A stretch of DNA of 64,000 nucleotides from Nonomuraea ceibae (GTDB lineage Bacteria; Actinomycetota; Actinomycetes; Streptosporangiales; Streptosporangiaceae). The position numbers and the translations under genes were made by a program. Shown here piece by piece: positions 9,401 to 18,253 of this stretch. The DNA lies in the NCBI RefSeq assembly GCF_019396325.1, contig NZ_JAHKRO010000003.1, forward strand, positions 62,001 to 126,000, in the 5' to 3' direction. Numbering within the stretch: position 1 is the stretch's first letter; each line of letters begins with the position of its first letter. The notes below the pieces were generated by a model that saw only the letters and a program-made list of their open reading frames with translations, did not search any database and was not told the DNA's origin.

Positions 9401-10389
9401 CGCTCGGCGCGCTCGACCTCGATCTCGGCGACGGGGTCACGGGCCCTCTGATCACCCGCAACCCGGTGGTCTACCTGCCCAGCGCCTCGGCGCTCCGGCA
9501 CGTCCGAGCGCGTACGAAGCCGCGTACGGGGCCGCGAACAGGGGCCCGGCGCGCCGGGGCGATCGTCGTGGCGGACACGATGGCCGACGCGCCCGTGGTG
9601 CACGGCCGCCTCCAGGCCGCCGATCTGGCTGCCCGGTTCGGCGCCCGCGTCCTCAGCGGAGCCGAGGTCACCAAGGAGCGGGTCCTCGCCACCCTCGCCG
9701 AACAGGGCCGCCTCGACGTGCTGCATCTGGCCTGTCACGGGTTCTTCGACTCCGAGGAGCCGCTCAGGTCCGGCGTTCACCTGGCGGGAGGCGACCTCCT
9801 TACCGCGGCGGACATCCTCGACCTGCGCCTGGACGCCGACCTGGTGACGCTCGCGGCCTGCGACAGCGGGCTCGGCAGGCGCCGCCCCGGCGACGAGCTC
9901 ATCGGCCTCACCCGCTCGCTCCTCTACGCCGGAGCGGCGTCCGTGCTGGTCACGCTCTGGAAAGTGGAGGAGATCTCGACCGTGCTCCTGCTGCGCGAGT
10001 TCTACGCCCGGTGGGCGTCCGGCACGTCGAAGGCCGAAGCGCTTCGCCAGGCCCAGCTCTCGCTCGCGGCCCTCCGCCCGGACCGGCTGATCTCCTACCA
10101 CCAGCAGATCCGCGCCGAGCTCGGCTCATCGGACGCCGGCACGCGACGACAGCTCGACCGCGGATTCGCCGACGCGCTGCTCAAGGCCCGCCGGTTCGCC
10201 GAGGCGTACGCGGCCTACGAGGAACTGCTCGCGGCCGCCGTGCCGGACTCGCCGGAGACCCTGGAGCTCACCGCCCTGCTCGCGCGCTCCCGCCGGGCGA
10301 GCCGGGCAACGCCCGCGCCGACCGGCTACCGGCCTTACGCCGATCCGTACTATTGGGCGGGGTTCACCCTGGTGGGCGCCTGGCAGTGA
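6460..10389 (+). CDS. large polytopic membrane protein with C-terminal CHAT protease domain
   Basis: The ATG at 6460 overlaps the previous stop, giving 1309 aa; the longer open frame that starts upstream is a shadow of the preceding gene. The first 375 residues hold about ten hydrophobic helices. Residues about 400-830 are helical and TPR-like. The C-terminal CHAT (caspase-HetF associated) domain has the His motif LACHG (catalytic H1093) and the Cys motif LAACDSG (C1134), both intact, followed by the typical GL.RSLLYAGA..V..TLW segment. CHAT proteases act in bacterial conflict systems, usually activated by a sensor partner and cleaving an effector. Here the protease is itself anchored by many helices, which is unusual. 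No obvious substrate is encoded besides the two operon partners. Confidence 0.8.
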   Translation: MTLADPLWWCCFGVAVAICVAEHRRTRPRRRSRMPAWRRRAVRNKQALSALLVIAILAAVLLVLTPVMRPVADTVAGAVVLGALLGLLSFAGLTYLPVAATITYGPVLGDETLWAAVALPVVAAGALGELADWCMTSRGWSRDPGWRLERLRWATWSLRSRNEQRTADRERGRADQIARQRTILTVPPSRWGVFSRTLLWSLMILPGAVVVLVSAGTLAGAVPSGLPPGFLMASLLGGWLAILVVAAFITVTSGDAPLAREALSVGAVAELALMAYLVAGPFGDWLASAWPRDGSPLWTLAVVGVYLLDSHAHRPLRTSVPAINAVYAVVMFPVGLLALTLSDRGLTLLLIGTLVHPHPGIVMAGLTLSMIYVFRAGLVMWRLPNPRVTIAQLRRSPELQRLKLWGSWLHTWESGLPQRRGMDLIRWLGIVPLQMSQGVPVHRRGAVHQQPGLSDQHMLPLFDLVEEGLELAGRVAERQPDAVQDKIFEAIRAERGWATLMHSQTLLALRRIEEAEILGAQAVELFDRTERRSAAALARVAHGLTLAELGRDGDALRLLRGVAEDTAIDPGVRELAARRGVPLAPPGADRASWLELAGSVQSPAAFKALLSEDEEPRGERYPPLTRHAILAVGRRILKRLRRSAADGTALYPTPFTAHLELLAGAREDASDGRTRRARRELRRALAWAKANGQRLAAAETGIELARLDRMVDPGSAYRLLSEARATLEELRADYLEPDARITQGRLLAEACGMTVDLLTAGVPGPARLWPADPAAAALEVSELGRARVLLELLGDGVLSRASGHWAAAERRAIEAETAARTKVSGTDGAARAAAIGTWRTALRELNEVWAGMERQSAAPELAEYAALRRGTPAGTSEIRALLTGSATLLLAFHVTEGPVVTFGVTGAHDGVRVIRDPHSGLKARTPDQRPGQAPGTPKELASRFLAEAGENYAGLPAPALRWSEPGDVICLVPHGPLHQVPLGALDLDLGDGVTGPLITRNPVVYLPSASALRHVRARTKPRTGPRTGARRAGAIVVADTMADAPVVHGRLQAADLAARFGARVLSGAEVTKERVLATLAEQGRLDVLHLACHGFFDSEEPLRSGVHLAGGDLLTAADILDLRLDADLVTLAACDSGLGRRRPGDELIGLTRSLLYAGAASVLVTLWKVEEISTVLLLREFYARWASGTSKAEALRQAQLSLAALRPDRLISYHQQIRAELGSSDAGTRRQLDRGFADALLKARRFAEAYAAYEELLAAAVPDSPETLELTALLARSRRASRATPAPTGYRPYADPYYWAGFTLVGAWQ

Positions 10390-10547
10390 CCTTGGGCCGC
10401 GGTGAGTGGACGGCCATCGCGTGATCCTTCGAACGGTGTGCATCCACGAAGGAGGCCAGGCGATGGCCGCAGATCACAGTCTGACGGCCGAGCAGTCGCC
10501 GGCCAGGCAGATCGGGACCGGGGACTCCGACTTGTTGCACGCGGGCC

Positions 10548-11426
10548 TCAGGTCTGATCGGCGGCTGCCGAGCCGTCCGAATCCCGGGTCACGGGTTCCG
10601 GGCCGTTGCGGAACCGGTAGCCGGTCGACCGGAGATGCCGGTATTCGAGCACGGCCAGCACCAGGGCCGTGGCGGCGCCGCAGAGGTTCAGCGTGAGCCA
10701 CAGCCAGTCGGGCACGCCCTTGGTGTCGCGCGCGATGAGCTCCTGGCCGCTGATCAGCAGCATGAGCACCGTTGTGCCGATCGGCGCGAGCAGCGGATGG
10801 ACCTCGCCCATCCAGAACCCGGTGCGCGCCGCCCAGTAGATCGTGCAATACCAGAGGCCGAAGAACCAGGGAACGAGGACGATCGCCGCGAGTATCGCCA
10901 CGAGAACCCAGAGTGCCGCGCTCCCTGAGGCGTTGATGTCGATGTCACTGGTGAACTCGGCCTCACCATTGGCCAGCGAGGCGAAACTGAGGTTGCTGGC
11001 CGCGGCGAAAATCAACACGATCGGCAGGTAGAAAAGGGCCAGCGCGAGCACCGAGCGCCCGATCAGCCGCAGCACGCCGGGCAGCAGCTGGGCGCGGAGC
11101 CCGGAGCGCGTGACGACGAATATCGCGAGCAGCGCCAGCGGCAACAGAATGACGGCAAGCCGCCCGGTCTCCATCGCCTTCTGGATGATGTTGCCCCAGA
11201 CGTCCTGGTAGTGGGAGGTCGCCACCAGGATCACGCCGAGGCCGACAATCGACCGCCAGAACGCCAGCCGGTCCAGCATCCGGTCCTTGGGCGACGGGCC
11301 GACCCGGGGCTTGTACAGGAACTTCGCGGTCATCCAGGGAAAGAGCACGGTGGCGATGACGCGCCAGGTCGATTTGCGGCCACCGGGCTCGAGCCTCTGA
11401 CCGTCGTTCGTCTGCACTGCGGACAT
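10548..11426 (-). CDS. multi-pass membrane protein, 292 aa
   Basis: I choose ATG at 11426 because GAGGAG precedes it at close spacing; the longer frame to 11579 adds a non-hydrophobic, Arg-rich leader with no ribosome site. About six transmembrane helices are visible, with a short extracytoplasmic loop containing Asp and Asn (about residues 145-165) and a charged C-terminal tail. No transporter signature is recognised. It converges on the CHAT gene with a 158-bp gap, in which an isolated AAGGAGG-ATG (10463) leads only into the antisense of this gene. Confidence 0.6.
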   Translation of the reverse strand: MSAVQTNDGQRLEPGGRKSTWRVIATVLFPWMTAKFLYKPRVGPSPKDRMLDRLAFWRSIVGLGVILVATSHYQDVWGNIIQKAMETGRLAVILLPLALLAIFVVTRSGLRAQLLPGVLRLIGRSVLALALFYLPIVLIFAAASNLSFASLANGEAEFTSDIDINASGSAALWVLVAILAAIVLVPWFFGLWYCTIYWAARTGFWMGEVHPLLAPIGTTVLMLLISGQELIARDTKGVPDWLWLTLNLCGAATALVLAVLEYRHLRSTGYRFRNGPEPVTRDSDGSAAADQT

Positions 11427-11638
11427 CTGGCTCCTCTGCGATATCAACCCGGTACCGCGGACCCCTCGTCTAGCAGGTTGACCGTATAACCAGCGAGTTG
11501 GTTCGCACATCCGGTCAAATGTGAGTGGAGTCACAAAGTGCTTGGCGAGCCGACCAACTCGGACAGCATCGCAGGGCATTCCCCGTAGCCTGACTGCTCT
11601 ATGCCTGATCTGAGCGACTGAGGTGAGGACCGGGTGGC

Positions 11639-14600
11639 TCAGCCGGCGGTTGCCTTGGCGTAGTGGAATACCTCAGGTGGGAGCCGGTGGTCCAGGCGCC
11701 AGACGAAGCGGACGGGTCGCTCGCCCTCGTGGCTCACGTACCGCATCGGCCCCGCGTACGTGTACGGCGGGGCGCCCAGTCCCTCGTCGCGCTTGGACTG
11801 CCTGATGAGGAGGTGGATCGTGGATTCGCCCGTCACGTAGCGGCGGGCGGTGGCAGCCGACGAGCGGAGGGTGCTCTGCGACTCCCACTGGAACAAGTCC
11901 TCGCTGATCGCCCGGTCGGCGTAGAGCGTGGTGGGGGAGTAGTGGTCCTCCACCTTGTCGATGGTGACGAAGAACAGGTCCGCCCGGTGCTCCTGCACGT
12001 ATTTGACGCCCTCCCGCATGTGCGCGGGCTTGTCGATGCCGAAGGCGGCCAGCACCTCGTTCTTGCTGTAGCGGGCGTGCACGTGTAGAGGCACGACGGG
12101 GTCCAGCGGCGGGGCCACGTGTCGCAGGCCGGAGCGGAGCACGTTCGCCAGCTCTTTCAGCTCATCCGCGCGAGCACCCGTGAGGCGAGCGAACCGGGTC
12201 TCCATCCCGGAGATCGGTTCGGTGCCGCCCCACAGCATCGCGTCCAGCATCGCCATCAGGCGTAGCTCGCGCGGCGATTGCGGAGCCTTTCCGGCCAGCA
12301 CCTCGGTGAGGAAGGCCAGGCGTTCGACGTCGTCGATGTGCAACATCCGGCCGAAGGCCCGTCCGAGCGCCTCGTCACCCGGCGTGCTGCTGAAGCCGGC
12401 CGCGTGCCGCAGCGAGGCCCAGCCCTGGCGGCTGCGACGGTAGAGGTCTTCGACGTCCAGCCCGGTCTCCTGCAGGAACGTGGGCAGATTGACGTCTCCG
12501 AGGTCGCGGAGTTCTCGTGCCAGGTCCCGCCAGCTGAGGTTGAGGGCCTGCCGGACATTGTCGAGGACGAGCCGGCGTACGTCCCGGTCCAGGTCGATCA
12601 CGCAACCTGCCGGCAGCGTGGGGAAGCCCTGCTCGATTTCCCGGGCGATGCCGGTACGGCTGGCGCCGGTGAGCGCTCGGTAGCGCCGGTCGAAGCGGAA
12701 CTGTTTGTGCTGGTGGCCGACGAAGTCGAGCACGGTCAAGCACGGCTTGTCCTCGGCCAGCCGTAGCCCACGGCCGAGCTGCTGCAGGAAGACGGTGGCG
12801 CTGTCGGTAGGCCGCAGGAACAGTACGGTGTCGATCTCCGGGACGTCAACGCCCTCGTTGAAGAGGTCGACGGTGAACACGGCGTTGATCTTGCGGTCTC
12901 GCAGGTCACGCAGTGCCTGGTCCCGCTCGTCACGCAGGCTGTGCGCGGTGACGGCGACGGAGGGGAGCCCGGCTCGGGTGAAGCGGTCGGCCATGAAGCG
13001 GGCATGGTCGATGCTCACGCAGAAGCCGAGGGCGCGCATCCGCCCGACGTCGCCGATCTTGCGTTGCAATGCCTCCAGGACCACGGCGGCACGGCGGTCG
13101 TTGCCGGTATAGACGTTGGAGAGCTGGCCCACGTCATACCCCTGGCCCCGGCGCCAGCCGATCTGACGCAGGTCGGTGCCGTCGTGGACGCCGAAATACT
13201 GGAACGGGGCCAGCAGTCCGCGTTCCAGCGCCTCCCACAGGCGGAGTTCGGCGGCGATACGGCCACCGAACCAGTGCTTGATGTCCTGGCCATCGGCGCG
13301 TTCCGGTGTGGCGGTCAGGCCCAGGAGCACCTTGGGCCGAACTCCGGTGAGCAGTTTCCGGTACGTGGTGGCCTCGGCGTGGTGGAATTCGTCCACGATC
13401 ACCATGTCGTAGCGGTCAGGCTCAAGGAGCGGGTTGGCGTCCAAGCTCTGGATCGAGGCGAACACGTGCCGCCACTGCTCGGGGCGGGCGCCGTCCACGT
13501 ACAGCTCGCCGAACGTCTCATCTCGCATCACCTGCCGGAAAGTGAGCAGGCTCTGCCGCAGAATTTCCTTGCGGTGAGCGACGAACAGCACCGACTCCGC
13601 CTGCCCGGCCGCGCGCAGCCGCCGGTAATCGAGCGCGGCGACGACGGTCTTGCCGGTGCCGGTGGCCATGACGACGAGGTTGTGCCACCGGTTGTGGATC
13701 TGCCGTTCGGCGTCGAGCTCGTCGAGAATTTCGCGCTGGTAGGAGTACGGCCGGACGTCCACGTGCGCGAAGTCGAGCACGACGGCCCGCCCGCCGGCCC
13801 GTTCGGCGGACAGGGCGCGGTCCAGCCGCTCGGCGTCATGCTCCGGGTCGTAGGGCTCGAACGACGGATCGCCCCAGTAGTCGTCGAAAGTGGCGGCGAA
13901 CGTGTCGATCAGGTGTGGCTGTTCGGCCTGGGCGAGGCGGACGTTCCACTCAAGGCCGTGACTGAGAGCGGTGCGCGACAGGTTGGAGGAGCCGACGTAG
14001 GCGGTGGACAGGCCGTTGCCGCGGTGAAACAGCCACGCCTTGGCGTGCAGCCTGGTCATCCGGGTGTCGTAGGAGACGCGGATCTCGGCGCCCATGCCCG
14101 CCAGCCGGTCCAGCGCAAGGCGGTCGGTGGCGCCGATGTACGTGGTGGTGACCACGCGCAACCTGCCGCCACGCTTTAGGAATTCGTGGATCTCCTCGGC
14201 CAGGACGCGCACGCCGTTCCACTTCACGAACGCGCACAGCAGGTCGACGTGATCGGCGGAGGCCAGCTCGCGCTTGAGCTCATGGCCGATCTCCGGCTGT
14301 CCGCGGCCGTTGACCAGCAAGGCGCTTCCGGTGAGAGGGACCACCGGCCGCGCTGGGAAGCGCACGCGCCCGCCCGCGTCCCGGCCCCTGGCGATGCCCA
14401 GCAACTCATCTGCGGCTTCAACGAGTTCCTCGGGCGAAGCGGCCTCGGGCACCAGTTCACCGATCAAGTCGGCGACCCGGTTGACGATCTCCACCTGCCG
14501 CGCCAGCCGCACCGTGTCGCTCTCACCCCGCACCGAGCGGAGCGCCCGGCGAGTGAGGGCAGCCAGATGCCGGGCCAGTGTCTCGTGAGAGTCGGCGAGA

Positions 14601-14707
14601 TCCAAGGACCGGCGATCGATCAGGTCGCGATCGGACACCGCACGCAGCAAGGCGCCCACCTCGCGGGTGATCAGATGCTGGTAGACACCCGGCTGAAGAT
14701 CGCTCAC
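11639..14707 (-). CDS. PLD nuclease-SF2 helicase-DUF3427 defence-type protein
   Basis: The protein has 1022 aa. A phospholipase-D-like nuclease domain comes first, with H221-x-K223 and a downstream GSSNLS. An SF2 helicase core follows: Walker A ATGTGKT with K353, DEFHH box at D439-E440, SAT-like LTATPER, and motif VI QQLGRGLR. The C-terminal third matches the DUF3427 type seen in stand-alone restriction-like genes. The order PLD-helicase-DUF3427 is a known architecture in defence islands and probably acts on foreign DNA or RNA using ATP. It is a single gene with no methylase next to it; the 950 bp upstream are non-coding. All visible catalytic motifs are intact. Confidence 0.85.
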   Translation of the reverse strand: MSDLQPGVYQHLITREVGALLRAVSDRDLIDRRSLDLADSHETLARHLAALTRRALRSVRGESDTVRLARQVEIVNRVADLIGELVPEAASPEELVEAADELLGIARGRDAGGRVRFPARPVVPLTGSALLVNGRGQPEIGHELKRELASADHVDLLCAFVKWNGVRVLAEEIHEFLKRGGRLRVVTTTYIGATDRLALDRLAGMGAEIRVSYDTRMTRLHAKAWLFHRGNGLSTAYVGSSNLSRTALSHGLEWNVRLAQAEQPHLIDTFAATFDDYWGDPSFEPYDPEHDAERLDRALSAERAGGRAVVLDFAHVDVRPYSYQREILDELDAERQIHNRWHNLVVMATGTGKTVVAALDYRRLRAAGQAESVLFVAHRKEILRQSLLTFRQVMRDETFGELYVDGARPEQWRHVFASIQSLDANPLLEPDRYDMVIVDEFHHAEATTYRKLLTGVRPKVLLGLTATPERADGQDIKHWFGGRIAAELRLWEALERGLLAPFQYFGVHDGTDLRQIGWRRGQGYDVGQLSNVYTGNDRRAAVVLEALQRKIGDVGRMRALGFCVSIDHARFMADRFTRAGLPSVAVTAHSLRDERDQALRDLRDRKINAVFTVDLFNEGVDVPEIDTVLFLRPTDSATVFLQQLGRGLRLAEDKPCLTVLDFVGHQHKQFRFDRRYRALTGASRTGIAREIEQGFPTLPAGCVIDLDRDVRRLVLDNVRQALNLSWRDLARELRDLGDVNLPTFLQETGLDVEDLYRRSRQGWASLRHAAGFSSTPGDEALGRAFGRMLHIDDVERLAFLTEVLAGKAPQSPRELRLMAMLDAMLWGGTEPISGMETRFARLTGARADELKELANVLRSGLRHVAPPLDPVVPLHVHARYSKNEVLAAFGIDKPAHMREGVKYVQEHRADLFFVTIDKVEDHYSPTTLYADRAISEDLFQWESQSTLRSSAATARRYVTGESTIHLLIRQSKRDEGLGAPPYTYAGPMRYVSHEGERPVRFVWRLDHRLPPEVFHYAKATAG

Positions 14708-15639
14708 CTCGGCGACTATAGGACGCGGCCGGCCAGAGCGGTATGCCTTTGCCGAGGTCGAAAAGTGCCTCCCTACTGCGGCTGATGGTGAACTGGATCA
14801 AGTGGTCGACTAGATCTGGCGCTGGGGCAGGGGCGGTGAGCGCACCTGTACGAGTGGCTGCTTCTTCTGTGCGTCCTGGCACATTTGCAGCGGCACGACA
14901 ACCCGTCTAGGCAGAGCCTGGGAACTGCTTAAGGGAGTACGGACCGTCCTGCGACACGAGCGCCGACCATCCCGTCTACCTCATGATCGACAGCCTCTGG
15001 CTGTTGAGACTCGCCGTGGGGCAGAGAGTCAGCGCCCGAAGCTGGGCCACTGGACGAGGGCCAGGCCGCCGGACGCGTACACCCTGATCTGGCCGGCCAT
15101 GTCGGAGGAGCCTGGCCCGCTGTGCGCATCGCCGCTACCTCTGGACGCCAACTTCGCTTCGTCTCTCCACCAGGACCTGCTGCACAGGTCGCCGCGTGTG
15201 CAGGCCACAGCGCGGAGGTCCACTTACATGTCTACGCCAAGTGCATCGTCGGGCACGACGAAGGTGCCAAGCGTCGCATCCCTCTGAGTACGTGGGAGCC
15301 CTATCGCCGACCTGCACATTACCCCAGGCGGCAGAGGCCGTTCTGAAGCACTTCTATGAACCGGACATTACGGGCTTGCTGGGGGCTGGAGCGTGGAGGC
15401 GGTGCAGCACATCGGATCGTGGCAACAGTGTGGCGTGTCCAGAGCCGTGCGCACGTACAAGACTGCAGCGTCCCCCTAAATATGTCGAGCAACAATATGT
15501 TCTTTGTTTGAATACGCGATCGCCCACAGTCTGCGGAGGGCGACTGTCCAGATGCAATGCCAGCCCCACAGAATGATAAGAATATCAAGCCTTACTCGTA
15601 GAAAAAGGCCATGTTAACTTCGCTCCGGAACTCCCTCAA
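14708..15639. other. long intergenic region
   Basis: About 930 bp without a convincing gene. Short open frames on both strands lack ribosome sites and look random. The segment 15470-15640 is clearly richer in A+T than its surroundings and probably holds the promoter of the secreted protease. No repeats or RNA fold stand out by eye. Confidence 0.5.
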
Positions 15640-15654
15640 GTGCGTGGAGGTAAA

Positions 15655-17178
15655 GTGGCGGATCATTCTTCACAGTTAGCAGGCGGGACCGCGGCAAGGC
15701 GGATAACGTTCCTGGCCATGGTGGCGCTACTGCTGCCGTTATCGGCGTTCAGCCTCGCGGGTTCCCCCGCTGTAGCATCTTCCGCTCAGACCGAGACCAT
15801 GGTACTGGCCGCAGAGTCGCAACCGAAAGTCCACCGTCCAGCACTGGAAAGACTCAAGCGAAACGCGGCTCGCAAGGGGATCTCCCTGGAGCACGCCGTG
15901 GCCGCTTACATCGCGCACAAGGCAAAGACGGATCCGGCGGCGACCGCGAACTGGCCAGACGGCCCCGTCGATATCCCCGACGTCACCATCGATGATCTTT
16001 CCGCCGCGCACCTCGAAGTCCTGAAGGGTATGGCGCAGGCCCAAGGCGTCAGTTTCAGCGAGGCCATCGAGCGCCACGGATCATGGCCAGCGGCCAAACA
16101 GAAGCTGGTCCAGCTCCAGCGCACCTTCAAGGGCGATTTTGCTGGTGGCGAGCGCGCCGCCGACGGCTCGCAGGTCTGGCTCGGCTTCAAGGGGGATATC
16201 CCGGCGCCGGCCGTAGAAACTGCCAAAACCCTGCCCTTCCGGGTGGAGCTACAGGGCCGCCTGGGCTACACCGAGGCCGAGCTGAACGACACGAAGAAGC
16301 GTGTGCACCATGCCTTACGGGACGACCCTCGCTTCTCTGATGTGGCCAGCTACTACGACGCCAAGACCGGTACTGTGCACAGCCTCGTCGTCCCCGCACC
16401 CGCAGCTAAAGCGTCCGTCCAGGAGGACGCCGTCAGTTCGGCGGTGACCTCGCTGGTGACCAATCCGTCCATCACCGTGGACGTGACGGTCACGGAGAAG
16501 CCTGTCGCATCCAACTTCTCATCCACCACCACCGCCTCGGCCACCACCTCTGCCGCGGACCCGTACATTCGGGGTGGGGGGAACCTCGGAGACTGCACGT
16601 CCAACTTCAATGTGGTAGCCACCTGGGACTATGAGACGCGGCGCCATGCCACGGCTGGGCACTGCTCTAATGGCGCACCGACGAGAACATACTGCAACTA
16701 TCCCGTTGATGGAGGCAACTGCACCGGGATCAGCTTGACCAACTCATGCTGGTTGGGTTGCGACTACGGTGAAGCTGCGCTGTACACCCGGGGAGGTCTA
16801 ACGCTCACCCGGACCTTCTACTGGAGTTCCAACCAGAAGGCATACGTGGATGCCGAGGATCCCATCCAGTGGGTCGGTGATGCCGTATGCAAGTGGGGGA
16901 AGAGCACCGGGACAACTTGCGGTACTGTGCAGAGAACCAACTGGTCCAACGGCACCGTAGATAATCTCTACGTCACCAACGAACGTGCCGGGACCAAATG
17001 TGCCGGTGGTGACAGCGGCGGCCCCGCCTTCACGGGAGGCCCGTCAACAGGCTTCACCGCATATGGCATCGTCGTCGGAGAGGGTGCACTCGCTGGCGAG
17101 ACGGCACTGTACTGCGCGTACAGCCACGTGACGGTGTACCGCGACGCCTTCGGCTACAGGATTTGGAACCGCGAATAG
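15655..17178 (+). CDS. secreted S1-family serine protease with propeptide
   Basis: An N-terminal basic stretch and hydrophobic core (ITFLAMVALLLPLSAFSLA) ending near AVAS form a signal peptide. A pro-region of about 270 residues follows, then a Thr/Ser-rich linker and a chymotrypsin-fold domain with TAGHC (H336), CDYGEA (D370) and GGDSGGP (S454), so the catalytic triad is complete. Cys pairs fit disulfides of an extracellular enzyme of the alpha-lytic/streptogrisin type. I prefer GTG at 15655, with GGAGG at 15646-15650; an in-frame GTG at 15640 is the alternative. The stem-loop at 17204 may terminate it. Confidence 0.85.
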   Translation: MADHSSQLAGGTAARRITFLAMVALLLPLSAFSLAGSPAVASSAQTETMVLAAESQPKVHRPALERLKRNAARKGISLEHAVAAYIAHKAKTDPAATANWPDGPVDIPDVTIDDLSAAHLEVLKGMAQAQGVSFSEAIERHGSWPAAKQKLVQLQRTFKGDFAGGERAADGSQVWLGFKGDIPAPAVETAKTLPFRVELQGRLGYTEAELNDTKKRVHHALRDDPRFSDVASYYDAKTGTVHSLVVPAPAAKASVQEDAVSSAVTSLVTNPSITVDVTVTEKPVASNFSSTTTASATTSAADPYIRGGGNLGDCTSNFNVVATWDYETRRHATAGHCSNGAPTRTYCNYPVDGGNCTGISLTNSCWLGCDYGEAALYTRGGLTLTRTFYWSSNQKAYVDAEDPIQWVGDAVCKWGKSTGTTCGTVQRTNWSNGTVDNLYVTNERAGTKCAGGDSGGPAFTGGPSTGFTAYGIVVGEGALAGETALYCAYSHVTVYRDAFGYRIWNRE

Positions 17179-17203
17179 AGGGGCAAGGAGTAGCGTAGAG
17201 GGC

Positions 17204-17230
17204 TGGACCGCGGCCTTATAAGGCGGTCCA
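17204..17230 (+). terminator. stem-loop between protease and lipoprotein genes
   Basis: TGGACCGC (17204-17211) pairs with GCGGTCCA (17223-17230); the loop itself contains the palindrome GCCTTATAAGGC in an alternative fold. It begins 26 bp after the protease stop. No T-run follows, so it could equally be an operator for the downstream lipoprotein gene. Confidence 0.45.
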
Positions 17231-17257
17231 ACCCTCCTCGCCAGAAGGGTGGTCTCC

Positions 17258-17794
17258 GTGAGACGAGTGTCCGCAATCGCTGCGATGCTTGTGGCGGCCG
17301 TGAGTCTAGTGGCCTGCACTGCAGACGCTCGCCGAAGCGGGTCATCATCCGCTGCCGCTCCGCCTGAACCGTGCCCGTCGGACAAGGTATGCCACGCCGT
17401 TATCGGCACCGATCCGGCCATCGCTGTATACCACGGGGAGTTCTACTCCACCTTGATGCCGTTGACGGCACGGCTTGAGTGGGTGGAGAGTGAGTCGTGT
17501 CTTGTGGTTACGAGACATGGTGATCACGATCGTCAACTCAGAACGCTGATTCCCCTATGGCCCGAGGGGACGAAACCGGTCCGAGCGTCAGACGGCAGAC
17601 GAGGCATCGAGATTCGCCAAATTGGACAGATTTTCGAGGGTGCATTATTTACGGCAGATGGCTCGGACTATCCGCCTAACCTCAAGCCGCCCGTCCCCGG
17701 AATCTCTACGCTTACTCAGCCGCCTGGCACGTGTACCGCCCATGACGGATTCTTCATTGTCGAACCATCTGGCATTGGACGTTTGAAAAGTTAG
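17258..17794 (+). CDS. small secreted lipoprotein, unknown function
   Basis: A lipobox LVAC follows a 17-residue hydrophobic signal, so the mature protein is lipid-anchored at its Cys. GTG at 17258 is preferred to GTG at 17249 because AAGGG at 17245-17249 is then 8 nt away. The mature part of about 155 residues has four Cys and a beta-rich pattern, and no family is recognised. It lies 80 bp downstream of the secreted protease; a functional link is possible but unproven. Confidence 0.6.
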   Translation: MRRVSAIAAMLVAAVSLVACTADARRSGSSSAAAPPEPCPSDKVCHAVIGTDPAIAVYHGEFYSTLMPLTARLEWVESESCLVVTRHGDHDRQLRTLIPLWPEGTKPVRASDGRRGIEIRQIGQIFEGALFTADGSDYPPNLKPPVPGISTLTQPPGTCTAHDGFFIVEPSGIGRLKS

Positions 17795-17991
17795 TTTCGC
17801 GGGCCCTCTACGTTAGATGCGGCGCATAGCGCACTTGGCTGTAGTGGGGCATGCCAGGAGTCGTGCTAACGCATTTGGCGCGATCAGCCGCAAACGATCA
17901 GCAGCAGCCGGACATCGCCGGACACAAGAAGGCCATCAGCCAACGCTTTCCCGGGTCAATCCCTCTTTGTCGCTGCTGGACGATGGGGTCT

Positions 17992-18034
17992 CGGCTGGAT
18001 TTGAACCTGTGGCACCCGCTTTAGGAGAGTGGGG
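17992..18034 (-). repeat. degenerate tRNA-Arg(CCU) 3'-half, putative attachment-site remnant
   Basis: On the plus strand GGATTTGAACCTGTGGCACC, then CGCTTTAGGAGAG, matches the complement of the T arm, variable region and anticodon loop of the intact tRNA-Arg(CCU) at 47728-47800 with about four differences. The 5' half of a tRNA is absent, as expected for a displaced att copy left by integration into a tRNA 3' end. The orientation is the same as the intact gene. Confidence 0.65.
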
Positions 18035-18100
18035 GTTGTATCCGTCTCTTTAGGTGGTCTGAGCTGGGCAAATAGCCTACGGGATGCACAAGGTGTACAA

Positions 18101-18120
18101 GATCATCCCATGTATATCCC
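18101..18120 (+). repeat. conserved 20-mer, copy 1, next to tRNA-like remnant
   Basis: GATCATCCCATGTATATCCC. It matches copies at 24231 and 47588 at 16 of 20 positions. Spacing from the tRNA-like core is the same, to within one base, as at the 24-kb copy. Candidate arm-type recombinase site or element end. Confidence 0.5.
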
Positions 18121-18253
18121 CAGCGCTTGGATCGTGAGGGCAACACGCGACCTGAAGCACAAGCCGGCATCTAGACGGAAGCCGCGGCAGTAGTTGAAGA
18201 TCTTCGCAAGCTTGCCGTCGCGCACCATCAGGTGACCTAAGAACCCCTCCTAG

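Larger units (their letters stand above)
17795..18253. other. intergenic junction region containing tRNA-like remnant
   Basis: No gene is supported. It contains the tRNA-Arg-like fragment and the 20-mer annotated separately. The short rightward frame across 17817-18053 reads through the tRNA-like fragment and is not believable. Confidence 0.55.

Noticed and set aside
10463..10696. AAGGAGG followed by ATG opening a 78-codon frame
   Set aside because: Only about 28 codons lie outside the antisense of the membrane-protein gene, and composition turns to Arg/Pro-rich shadow sequence. At best a truncated gene start; not listed as a gene.
17992..18034. Possible functional second tRNA-Arg
   Set aside because: Only the 3' half is recognisable, the T arm has mismatches and no D arm or 5' acceptor is present. 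The same holds for 24126-24161.
17817..18053. Rightward 78-aa frame
   Set aside because: It reads through the tRNA-like remnant and has no ribosome site or protein-like pattern.
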